Shown one piece after another: positions 1-7,698 of a stretch of DNA of 33,843 nt. A program made the translations under genes and the position numbers. Origin of the DNA: Lachnospiraceae bacterium (lineage in GTDB: Bacteria; Bacillota; Clostridia; Lachnospirales; Lachnospiraceae); the NCBI GenBank assembly GCA_017634975.1, contig JAGBMJ010000029.1, forward strand, positions 1-33,843, given 5' to 3'. The notes under the pieces are model-generated. The model saw only the letters and a list, made by a program, of their open reading frames with translations. It was not told the origin of the DNA and did no database searches. The number at the start of each line of letters is the position of its first letter. The first letter of the stretch is position 1.

Positions 1-1916
1 ACATAGCCGCCGATGAGGGGATCTGCCGAAATGATCCCCATGATCGTAAATTCTGTTACAGAACCTTTGGCATATTCGATCGTCAATGCCGGCTCGATCA
101 GATTGATCATACGCGTAGGCATGTCCTGCAGGAGTGGTGCACAGTCATATCCTTCCTGCTGCATGGCCGTAAGCATCTCTTCCAGACAGGTATCGAACAG
201 GACACGTTTTTCGTCGGAACCTTCCCGTATCATCTGCGTAATGACCGGGGCATCCGCATCCGCTTCCCATGGTACCGAAGCCGGCTTGCCGTAGGAATTC
301 AGCATATAGTTTAAATGATGACGCTCTGCCACTTCCCGTGCCGCTGCCAGATAGGCATCCTTCACCCTCTTCCTGCCTTCGATGCTGAGCACGCGGATGG
401 TATCCCCGACCTTGTAACCGGTCAGCCGGTTCAGGACACTGTTTTCCGAAGATGGATTGGTTTTCTTTTCCGGATTGGTATCGCAGAGCAGCACACCATG
501 CTGCTTTATCATCTGTGCATAGTCGATGGAGCCCTCCAGAAGATAAGGTGTGAGTTTTTCCAGCTGCTCTTTTTCATAGGCTGCGTGATAAACGTATGCA
601 ATGCGCTTGTTTTCGGCTAGTGTCCGGATATAAGGATCCTGGCTGAGTCCACCATATTGATATTTCACGCTTTCCCCATAATGCAGCAGCACCATGGTAT
701 CGCCGACACCATCAAACTGTTCCACGTCTCTTATGATCTCTGCCTCGCGCTCACCCGCCAGACGGATCATCCGGTCGTCATCGCTCTCAAACTGTCCGGG
801 GTATTCAATTTCTACAACGCCGAACTCCTGCTGCATCGTGGCTTCCATAGAATCCGAAAAACTCAGAATGGTCAGTAAAAATGCAGTGCTGAAAAACATG
901 GCGAACAGAACGGAACCGCTGCGTCCCTTGCTGTGTTTCCTGTTGCGATACGCATAGAAGCCGGAGACACCGAAAAGTTTTTCCCAAAGCTTTCCGCCGT
1001 TCTTTTTCCTGAGTTTCACCGGCAGACCGATATTGCCGCCCATATTGCCATGCAGAGCCGAGATGGGGGGTACCAGTCCTGCCTGTCTCGACGGTTCGAT
1101 CAGAGAAAAGAGCGTCACGCACACACATAAAAGGGTGGTATAGCCGGCGGCTTTCCAATAGAAATGGAAGGAAAACATCTTCTGCAGCTGCAGGGCTTTG
1201 CGCAGCCATGGCGTGATGCACTGCAGCCCCAAATAACCCAGGCCGATACCCAACACGGAAGCGATGAGACTTAAGATCATACCCTCCACAAAGAGCATGG
1301 TGCGCAGCTGCCTTTTGGACATCCCCACACAGCGGAACAGTCCATAATCCCGCACCCGCTCTGTGACTGCGATCAGCATGGTGTTACGCAGGATAGCGGC
1401 CGAAAACAGACCGAAGATAGAGGCCAGCAGCGTGATCATAAAATCTCCCAGTGCATCCTGCGTGGTATCGCCCTGGTGCAGGTATTGTGCGACATCGGGG
1501 CGCACCGAAAAGGTGATGCCGGTATGCTGCTCCAGATCGGCAGCCGTCCGGTACAGATCTGAAGTGTCTTTGAGCTTCAGAGTCAGCTGGTATTGCTCGC
1601 CGCGCTTCATCTGCGACAAAAAGACCACACGTCCGCGATAATCCCGTACCGTCAGTTTCTCCGTATTCGGATAACTCTCCAGACGCCGGACCTGCCGGAG
1701 CATCTCTTCGGTAAAACCGCCTTCGGGCCGTTCATAATAGGTCAGTTCATATGGCTGGGCTTCGTAACTGCTGCGATACGTATAGTCCCATACCGAATAA
1801 TATACCGTAATAATGGAATAACAAAGAATAAACGTGAGTACGATGCCGCATATGGAATAAAGCGTACGTGCTTTGTTTTTCCGCATATATTGCAGGGAAA
1901 GATGTAAGTAGTACAT
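1..1916 (-). CDS. ABC transporter permease, FtsX/MacB type (partial, C-terminus off the left edge)
   Basis: The minus-strand frame is open from an ATG at 1916 to the window edge (638 codons, no stop), so only the C-terminus is missing. The N-terminus has a first membrane segment at about residues 17-42, followed by an extracytoplasmic stretch. Three further membrane segments follow, preceded by the hallmark FtsX-family sequence RDYGLFRCVGMSKRQL. A fifth hydrophobic segment (GSVLFAMFFSTAFLLTI) opens a second large extracytoplasmic domain. This matches the long, duplicated-FtsX permeases of Firmicutes that export or sense peptides, or act as mechanotransmitters. It starts 3 bases after the stop of the ATPase gene, so the two form one translational unit. 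The substrate cannot be told from sequence. The family call is firm. Confidence 0.9.
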   Translation of the reverse strand, partial: MYYLHLSLQYMRKNKARTLYSICGIVLTFILCYSIITVYYSVWDYTYRSSYEAQPYELTYYERPEGGFTEEMLRQVRRLESYPNTEKLTVRDYRGRVVFLSQMKRGEQYQLTLKLKDTSDLYRTAADLEQHTGITFSVRPDVAQYLHQGDTTQDALGDFMITLLASIFGLFSAAILRNTMLIAVTERVRDYGLFRCVGMSKRQLRTMLFVEGMILSLIASVLGIGLGYLGLQCITPWLRKALQLQKMFSFHFYWKAAGYTTLLCVCVTLFSLIEPSRQAGLVPPISALHGNMGGNIGLPVKLRKKNGGKLWEKLFGVSGFYAYRNRKHSKGRSGSVLFAMFFSTAFLLTILSFSDSMEATMQQEFGVVEIEYPGQFESDDDRMIRLAGEREAEIIRDVEQFDGVGDTMVLLHYGESVKYQYGGLSQDPYIRTLAENKRIAYVYHAAYEKEQLEKLTPYLLEGSIDYAQMIKQHGVLLCDTNPEKKTNPSSENSVLNRLTGYKVGDTIRVLSIEGRKRVKDAYLAAAREVAERHHLNYMLNSYGKPASVPWEADADAPVITQMIREGSDEKRVLFDTCLEEMLTAMQQEGYDCAPLLQDMPTRMINLIEPALTIEYAKGSVTEFTIMGIISADPLIGGY

Positions 1917-1919
1917 AGC

Positions 1920-2636
1920 TTATTCCTCCGGGGCAGCCGGGATGGCTGCATCCGTTTTTTGCAGCACCTGGTCAGATACGATCTTTCCGTCGGAAATGGT
2001 GATGATGCGGTCCGCCATAGCAGCAATATCCGGATCATGTGTTACCACGATGAGTGTCTGTTCCATTTTTTTTGCTGTCGAACGCAGTAGTTCCATGATC
2101 TCTGTACTGTTGGCATGATCCAGATTTCCGGTCGGCTCATCCGCCAGGATCAGTGCCGGCTTGTGTGCATAGGCCCGTCCGATGGCGACACGCTGCTTCT
2201 GTCCGCCGGAGAGTTCTTCCGGCAGATGATACCGGCGTTCTTCCATATTCAGCATGATCAAGAGTTTCGTCATCTGCTCCGGCTTCAGCCGGATGCCGTC
2301 TAACCGCACCGGGATCTCAATATTTTCCTCCACATTGAGTACCGGGATCAGGTTGTATTCCTGAAAGATAAAACCGATCTTGCGCCGGCGAAACTCTGCC
2401 AGTTTTTTGCCCTTGAGTGCATAAACATCCTCACCATCCAACCGCACACTGCCGGAGGCTGGAGTATCCACACCACCCAAAAGGGACAGCAGAGTGGACT
2501 TACCGGAACCACTGGCCCCGATGATGGCCACGAACTCCCCCTTCTCTACCGAAAAACTCACATGATCTAATGCGATCACACGGGTCTCATTCACTCCATA
2601 TACTTTGGTCAGCTGATTTACTTCCAGATAACTCAT
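1920..2636 (-). CDS. ABC transporter ATP-binding protein (MacB/LolD-like)
   Basis: A 238-residue nucleotide-binding subunit. Walker A is GASGSGKST at residues 40-48. The ABC signature LSGGQKQRVAIGRA, Walker B ALILADEPTGNLD and the H-loop VVTHD follow in order. The PTGNLD form of Walker B and the overall length are typical of the MacB/LolD/FtsE group, which pairs with FtsX-type permeases; the permease gene lies 3 bases downstream. A GGGGGG ribosome site stands about 9 bases before the ATG. A decayed palindromic repeat occupies the gap to the upstream helicase gene. No two-component system typical of Bce-type exporters is visible inside the window. Confidence 0.95.
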   Translation of the reverse strand: MSYLEVNQLTKVYGVNETRVIALDHVSFSVEKGEFVAIIGASGSGKSTLLSLLGGVDTPASGSVRLDGEDVYALKGKKLAEFRRRKIGFIFQEYNLIPVLNVEENIEIPVRLDGIRLKPEQMTKLLIMLNMEERRYHLPEELSGGQKQRVAIGRAYAHKPALILADEPTGNLDHANSTEIMELLRSTAKKMEQTLIVVTHDPDIAAMADRIITISDGKIVSDQVLQKTDAAIPAAPEE

Positions 2637-2663
2637 TCGAATTTCCCCCCAAAAATTCTTCCT

Positions 2664-2686
2664 GCCACAGAACCGTCCCTATAGCC
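2664..2686. repeat. Decayed copy of the GGGACGGTTCT palindromic repeat
   Basis: The 60-base gap between the helicase and ABC genes holds GCCACAGAACCGTCCCTATAG followed by CC. This closely matches one arm of the intact repeats at 15434-15558 and 15891-15974 (CAAGAACCGTCCCCGTGGC). Only one arm is recognisable, so it looks like a remnant. Confidence 0.55.
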
Positions 2687-2696
2687 GGACAAACGA

Positions 2697-4817
2697 TTAC
2701 AAATGTTTTTTATTCTTCTCAAACAAAGACATCCGGTAGATGATCTCATCCGACAACTGTGTTTTCTTACGCAGGATCCGATCGGACAATTCTGAATGAT
2801 TAAACTTGATACTGAAATTGTACAGGAGGTCAAAAATATGATACGTCAGTTCCAGTTTATCTAGTTTTTTGCTGAACTTTACACTGTAGATATCAAAGAT
2901 TTCTTCCAGCAGGGATTCCTTCCGGTACTCCGCCACCACCATATCATACCACAGATCCAGCAGCGTCTTTTCTTTCTCATCAAACGGCGTCGTGATCGCA
3001 GTATAGATAAACATCTTATTTTCGATCACCGGTTCCAGCATCTTACACAGCTTGATCTCGCGCTCGATATCTGCTTTGCGATAGCCTGCATTCACGGTGA
3101 TATCTTTCCAGCGCAGCAGGATATCCAGCATCGGAGCATCAATATCGATAATCGTCTCCGGGAACTGGATCGTTGCATATTCAATCTCCTGTGTATCCGC
3201 GTAGATCCGCTCGCGCACAAAATCATTATCCCCTTCCGCGCACACAAAGCCTTCATTAAAGATTCCGAATCTTCCGGCACGGCCGCCGATCTGTTTTACT
3301 TCCCCTGCCGTTAACGGCCGCATGGAATAGCCGTCAAATTTTACGGTTTTCAAAAATACCACACGCTTAATGGGCAGATTCAGCCCCAGTCCGATCGCAT
3401 CCGTGGATACGAGTACCTGACTCTCGCCTTTGATAAACTTCGCCGCTTCCTTATGACGCACATCGTAAGGCAGATCCCCGTAGATCATACTCACCGACCA
3501 GCCGTGCTCCCGCAGTTCTTCCGCAACCAGATATACCATCTTTCTCGAAAATACGATCAACGCATCGTGCGGTTGTACCGATTGGGGGAATGCAAAATCG
3601 TGCTCATCCACCAGCAGAGGGGTATTTCTCTGATGCTCTGCCAATTCATACGTATCCCCACAGTCCGTGATCATCCGGCAAAGAACCGTAAGCGCATCCG
3701 GTGAACAGCACAGATGCACTTCTTTTGCCCGCACGCCAAGGATTGCTCTGGTCCACGCACCGCCCCGCAGCGGATCCGCCACCAGCTGCGCTTCATCGAT
3801 CACGGCGATATCATACTCTTCACTCAGATTGACCATCTCCACGGTAGACGACATCACCGTATAGCCCGGCACATCGATCCTCTCTTCGCCGGTGCGCATG
3901 CTGCAATATACACCGCTCCGGTTCAGGCGGTCATAGATCTCATAGGCCAGCAGACGCAGCGGCCCTGCATACAGCCCGTGATCTGCCGCCTTCAGACGCT
4001 CCAGGGAATCATGTGTTTTTCCGGAATTGGTCGGTCCGTGATGGATGATGAACTTCCGTTTCATCAGCCGCGCATCCGGATACAGATCCACATACGAATC
4101 GGGGATGCGCTCCAGCAGATGCCTGCGCACACTCCTCCGGCTCTCTTCCCGATCCGTGATATATTTCTCCAGCTGCAGCTTCTTATTGTGTTTCAGGTGC
4201 TCAAAGCAGCACTCCAGATCAAAGTACTTTATGATCTCATTTTGCAGATAGCCGGTCACATTGATCCGCTTGTTCTGCAGAAACTCAATGATCACACCAC
4301 GGTATTCCCTGGATTTCAACCCGCTTTTAATGATCGCAAATCTGGGATCCAGCTTCGTAAAATCCCTGCAAAAACTCTTCATATAAGAGTTTTCTCCGGC
4401 CCAGGCGCATACGCGATCCTCATCAAAAAACCTCCGGTTCACCACCTGATCTTCAAAGGTCGGAAGATTGCCGGTCGTAAGACGTTTCTTCGTCTGTGTT
4501 TTACCGACATAAAGCTGTACCTGTACCGTCTCCAGTTTCTCCGCAACCGAACGGATCAGCCGGTCCTTCGTCTGCTCCAGGGACGCCACGGCCTTTTCCC
4601 TCCAGCCCTTTTCCCGAAGGATATCGCGTAGTGCCGCCTTCATCACCTGCTTATAATTCTTCAGGGAGTGATCGGAATAATACCGTTCCGTCAATGCATA
4701 TTCTTCACGGATCCATGGCACGGCAAAAGGATCCGCACTGTTCAGATCCCGCATCATCCTGTTGTCTACCGAAGACTGTTTCCGGTAATTGATATATCTT
4801 TTCTGATTCTTGTCCAT
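2697..4817 (-). CDS. SUV3-family DExH-type RNA helicase
   Basis: A 706-residue protein. About 260 N-terminal residues of no recognised domain precede a superfamily 2 helicase core. Walker A is GPTNSGKT at 261-268, followed by GLYAGPLRLLA (motif Ia region), the DExH-box variant DEAQ at 341-344, GGAWTRAILG, STDAIGLGLNLP (motif V) and QIGGRAGRFG from 509 (motif VI). The GPTNSGKT, GPLRLLA, WTRA and GLNLP signatures together are characteristic of SUV3, the ATP-driven RNA helicase of the mitochondrial degradosome, rather than of DEAD-box or UvrB/RecG helicases. Homologues are known in some bacteria. Its role here is unknown; 3' to 5' RNA unwinding for RNA turnover is an inference from the family. 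It starts with ATG behind AAAGAGAAG, 36 bases after the polyferredoxin gene, so co-transcription is likely. Confidence 0.88.
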   Translation of the reverse strand: MDKNQKRYINYRKQSSVDNRMMRDLNSADPFAVPWIREEYALTERYYSDHSLKNYKQVMKAALRDILREKGWREKAVASLEQTKDRLIRSVAEKLETVQVQLYVGKTQTKKRLTTGNLPTFEDQVVNRRFFDEDRVCAWAGENSYMKSFCRDFTKLDPRFAIIKSGLKSREYRGVIIEFLQNKRINVTGYLQNEIIKYFDLECCFEHLKHNKKLQLEKYITDREESRRSVRRHLLERIPDSYVDLYPDARLMKRKFIIHHGPTNSGKTHDSLERLKAADHGLYAGPLRLLAYEIYDRLNRSGVYCSMRTGEERIDVPGYTVMSSTVEMVNLSEEYDIAVIDEAQLVADPLRGGAWTRAILGVRAKEVHLCCSPDALTVLCRMITDCGDTYELAEHQRNTPLLVDEHDFAFPQSVQPHDALIVFSRKMVYLVAEELREHGWSVSMIYGDLPYDVRHKEAAKFIKGESQVLVSTDAIGLGLNLPIKRVVFLKTVKFDGYSMRPLTAGEVKQIGGRAGRFGIFNEGFVCAEGDNDFVRERIYADTQEIEYATIQFPETIIDIDAPMLDILLRWKDITVNAGYRKADIEREIKLCKMLEPVIENKMFIYTAITTPFDEKEKTLLDLWYDMVVAEYRKESLLEEIFDIYSVKFSKKLDKLELTYHIFDLLYNFSIKFNHSELSDRILRKKTQLSDEIIYRMSLFEKNKKHL

Positions 4818-4853
4818 AATTCTTCTCTTTCTTGGGAAATGTTACAAAATTAT

Positions 4854-5699
4854 TCATCGCGACACCTTTCCCTCAGAGGGAAGGCCGGTGATTCCCGCGG
4901 AAATTGCCTTCGTCGGACATTCGTGAACACACTTCAGACAACGTATGCACTCCGTGCTGTTCGCATCTCTGGTCGGATCCACGCACATATCACACACCAC
5001 ACTGCATTTTCCGCAGGAGATGCATTTGGCAGGATCACATTGCATACGATACAGTGATACTTTATTGAGCGGAGCGTAAATGGCCCCCAAAGGACAAAGG
5101 TATTTGCAAAACGGTCTGGCAACGATCACACTTGAAAAAACAATGATACACAAAATAATAAACTTCCAGGTAAACAGTTTTCCGAATGCCTGAAACAGGC
5201 TGTGGTCACGGAGTGCCAATAAGATCCCGGCAAGTGTTCCCGAGGGACATACATATTTGCAAAAGAAGGGAGTCAGTTTTACGCAGATCGGCAGCACGAT
5301 CACAAGAACGGCCAGAATGATATATTTCAGAAACCGTAACGATCTGTCTGCACGAAACTTTTTCAATTTCAACGGAAACGGGATCCTGTGAAGCAGATCC
5401 TGCAGGAAACCAAAGGGACATAAGAACCCGCAGATCAGTCTGCCCAATAATGTACCGAAAAAAAGGATCAGACCGACAACATAATACGGGATCCGGAATT
5501 TATAAGACGACAGCGCATTCTGCAGCGATCCGATCGGGCATGCCCCGACTGCCCCCGGACAGGAATAGCAATTCAGCCCGGGAACGCAGACGCCTTTGCT
5601 CTGCCCGGTATAGATCTTTCCCGTAATAAAACCCTTCAGGTTGGCATTCTGTATCAGGGTTGCGATCGATTGTATGACTATCCTTTTTTTCTTATCCAA
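4854..5699 (-). CDS. Membrane-bound 4Fe-4S polyferredoxin (NapH/NosR-like)
   Basis: A 281-residue membrane protein. Near the N-terminus is a Cys-rich motif (CVPGLNCYSCPG, then GACPIGSLQ). Several membrane helices follow, with three CxxxCP motifs (CGFLCPFG, CKYVCPSG, CKYLCPLG) as in NapH/NosR/CcoG electron-transfer proteins. The C-terminus carries two ferredoxin-type 4Fe-4S motifs (CISCGKCSVVC with a further Cys-Pro context, and CIRCLKCVHECP). It probably moves electrons across or along the membrane; donor and acceptor are unknown. The start is TTG (caa at 5697-5699), overlapping by 8 bases the stop of the CXXC mini-protein upstream, with GGAG about 10 bases before it; this suggests translational coupling. 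No other Met is available near the N-terminus. Confidence 0.88.
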   Translation of the reverse strand: MDKKKRIVIQSIATLIQNANLKGFITGKIYTGQSKGVCVPGLNCYSCPGAVGACPIGSLQNALSSYKFRIPYYVVGLILFFGTLLGRLICGFLCPFGFLQDLLHRIPFPLKLKKFRADRSLRFLKYIILAVLVIVLPICVKLTPFFCKYVCPSGTLAGILLALRDHSLFQAFGKLFTWKFIILCIIVFSSVIVARPFCKYLCPLGAIYAPLNKVSLYRMQCDPAKCISCGKCSVVCDMCVDPTRDANSTECIRCLKCVHECPTKAISAGITGLPSEGKVSR

Positions 5700-5826
5700 T
5701 CCCGATACACTCCAGACATATTTTCGCCGCCTTGGCCATCACGGTCTGAAACTGATGATCACAGACTCCTGCGACGATCAGGATAACCGATACGATCAGG
5801 CAAAGAACCGTTCCGACTCTCCGCAT
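5692..5826 (-). CDS. CD1871A-family CXXC mini-protein
   Basis: A 44-residue protein beginning MRRVGTVLCLIVSVILIVAG and ending CLECIGIG. It is one hydrophobic N-terminal segment (a membrane anchor or signal) and a C-terminal CxxC. The ending and size match the small CD1871A-type CXXC proteins of Clostridia, which I recall as often lying beside 4Fe-4S membrane proteins. The ATG at 5826 is chosen over an upstream start at 5880 because GGAAGGAGAA stands correctly spaced before it and because the longer form would overlap the phosphatase gene. The stop overlaps the TTG start of the polyferredoxin. A redox or metal partner role is inferred from the CxxC and the context only. Confidence 0.8.
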   Translation of the reverse strand: MRRVGTVLCLIVSVILIVAGVCDHQFQTVMAKAAKICLECIGIG

Positions 5827-5848
5827 AGCAGTTCTCCTTCCGATCTCT

Positions 5849-6382
5849 TTACTCTGCAAACCGGTATTCCCGGATCTCACAGTTGCGTATACCGAAGGAG
5901 GAGTATTCTTCGTTTGTCATCTCATAGAAGTAGGACTGCACCACACGGGCGATCCCGTTATGCGCCACCAGAATGTAATCTCCGCCATCCTCTTTCAGTT
6001 CGTCCAGCAGATTGTAGATCCGCTGTGCCAGCTGAAACATGGACTCCCCACCGTCGTAGCGGTTCAAAAACTGCCGCTTCGCATCCAGAAATTCTGCTCC
6101 GTCCCGCGGCGTAGATTCGTACTTTCCAAAATTCTGCTCGAATAATCTGGGTTCCTCCTGCAGAGGAATGCCGCAGATCTCCGAGATATGCACCGCCGTA
6201 TCCTTTGCGCGTGACAATGGAGAATACAGGATCTTATCCGCCCGGATCCCCATCTCTTTGATCTTCTCTGCCGTCGCTATTGCCTGCTGATGCCCCAATT
6301 CCGTCAGCGGGCTGTCCGTCGCTCCGCAGATCTTATTCTCTACATTCCACACGGTCTCCCCGTGCCTTACAAACCACAGCAT
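5849..6382 (-). CDS. Histidine phosphatase family protein (phosphoglycerate mutase-like)
   Basis: A 177-residue protein opening MLWFVRHGETVWN. The catalytic RHG is at residues 6-8, and the second histidine of the active site lies in VAHNGIARVV near residue 140. The spacing and length are those of the cobalamin phosphatase/PhoE/GpmB branch, which includes broad-specificity phosphatases; true phosphoglycerate mutases are longer. The substrate cannot be assigned. The ATG is directly adjacent to the TAA of the methyltransferase gene (6383-6385), and the gene ends 22 bases before the CXXC mini-protein, so it sits mid-operon. Confidence 0.88.
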   Translation of the reverse strand: MLWFVRHGETVWNVENKICGATDSPLTELGHQQAIATAEKIKEMGIRADKILYSPLSRAKDTAVHISEICGIPLQEEPRLFEQNFGKYESTPRDGAEFLDAKRQFLNRYDGGESMFQLAQRIYNLLDELKEDGGDYILVAHNGIARVVQSYFYEMTNEEYSSFGIRNCEIREYRFAE

Positions 6383-7582
6383 TTAGCGTTCCTCCACGAC
6401 CTGGAATATATAGAATTTCAGATAATAACTGCTGTCTGCGGCCCAGAGGATGGGATGATCTGCCGCCTGGGTGCGAAATTCCACCTGCCGCAGACGCTTG
6501 TGCGCACCGGTAGCCGCCTCACGGATCGTCTTTGCAAAAAGATCCGGATCCATAAAATGCGAACATGTGCAAGTGCAAAGATAGCCGCCGTTCTTCACCA
6601 GTTTCAGTCCGCGCAGGTTGATCTCGCGATACCCCTTTACCGCCTGTTTGATCGATGCCCGGGATTTAGTAAACGCCGGAGGATCCAGGATCACCACGTC
6701 ATATTTTTCGCCCTTACTCTCTAGTTCCGGCAGCAGATCGAATACATCGGCACACTGAAAGGACACTGTCCCGTCCAGTCCATTCAAAGCTGCATTTTCC
6801 GTTGCCTGATCCACGGCCAGCTGCGATGCATCAACACCCAAAACGCTAGCTGCGCCGGCAATCCCGGCATTGAGGGCAAAGGAGCCGGTGTGTGTAAAGC
6901 AATCCAGTACCTTCTTTCCCTTGCACAGCTTATGGATGGCCGCACGGTTATTCTTCTGATCCAAAAAGAATCCGGTCTTCTGTCCGTCTTTGACATCCAC
7001 AAAGTAGCGTACGCCGTTCTCCACGATCTCTACCTTAGTGTCAAATTCCGCACCGAGAAAGCCTTTGGCCGGCTGCATCCCTTCCTTCTGACGTACCTTG
7101 GCATCACTGCGCTCATACACTCCGCGGATCGTCACCCCATCTTCTGCAAGCACTTTCTTCAGTGCCTCTACGATCGTCATCTTCCATTTATCAATGCCCA
7201 ATGCCAGCGATTCCACCACCAGCACATCCGAGAATTTATCCACCACGATCCCCGGCAGAAAATCCGCTTCGCCGAAGATCACGCGGCACGAAGACACATC
7301 GATCACCGTCTTACGGTAGTTCCACGCATCCCTTACTCTCTGTTCAATAAAACGCTCATCGATCACCGCATCTTTCTTCCTGGAAAGCAGTCGAAATGAG
7401 ATCTTGGAATTCGTATTCAGAAAGCCCCATCCCATCGGGTAGCCGTCAAAATCGCAGAGTGCGACCACATCCCCGTTTTCAAATGCTCCTTCCACCCGGT
7501 CGATCTCATTATCATACACCCAGGCTCCGCCGGCCTTGATGGTACGCCCTTCTCCTTTTTTCAAATACACCGTAGCTATCAT
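6383..7582 (-). CDS. Class I SAM-dependent rRNA methyltransferase, RlmI-like
   Basis: A 399-residue protein with the two-part layout of COG1092 enzymes. An N-terminal PUA-like domain (about residues 1-75, with KKGEGRTIKAGGAWVYDNEI) is followed by a linker and a Rossmann methyltransferase domain. Visible motifs are VLDCFTHTGSFALNAG (SAM-binding loop), the catalytic region VILDPPAFTKSR, and CTCSHFM near the C-terminus, where the family carries the cysteine used for cytosine C5 methylation. E. coli RlmI makes m5C1962 in 23S rRNA; the same target is likely but not proven here. The ATG at 7582 is preceded by GGAGAGGGG. It heads the downstream phosphatase, CXXC, polyferredoxin and helicase cluster. 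Confidence 0.9.
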   Translation of the reverse strand: MIATVYLKKGEGRTIKAGGAWVYDNEIDRVEGAFENGDVVALCDFDGYPMGWGFLNTNSKISFRLLSRKKDAVIDERFIEQRVRDAWNYRKTVIDVSSCRVIFGEADFLPGIVVDKFSDVLVVESLALGIDKWKMTIVEALKKVLAEDGVTIRGVYERSDAKVRQKEGMQPAKGFLGAEFDTKVEIVENGVRYFVDVKDGQKTGFFLDQKNNRAAIHKLCKGKKVLDCFTHTGSFALNAGIAGAASVLGVDASQLAVDQATENAALNGLDGTVSFQCADVFDLLPELESKGEKYDVVILDPPAFTKSRASIKQAVKGYREINLRGLKLVKNGGYLCTCTCSHFMDPDLFAKTIREAATGAHKRLRQVEFRTQAADHPILWAADSSYYLKFYIFQVVEER

Positions 7583-7641
7583 GATATTTACCCCTCTCCG
7601 ATTTCTTAATGAGCAATACTAACGCAGCCTGCACGCCCCTC

Positions 7642-7683
7642 ATCCGTCAGCTTCGCTGACAGCTTTCCCAAAAGTAAGAAAGC
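7642..7683. repeat. Intergenic double-hairpin repeat between polC and the RlmI-like gene
   Basis: The 116-base gap holds GTCAGCTTCGCTGAC (7646-7660), a perfect 6-bp stem with a 3-base loop. An AGCTTTC/GAAAGC stem (7661-7667 with 7678-7683) follows at once. The string CATCCGTCAGCTTCGCTGAC resembles an intergenic hairpin repeat that I recall as common in gut Clostridia genomes. It may shape the 3' end of polC mRNA. No T-tract makes it a textbook terminator. Confidence 0.5.
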
Positions 7684-7698
7684 CTCTGTGATCCTGCA

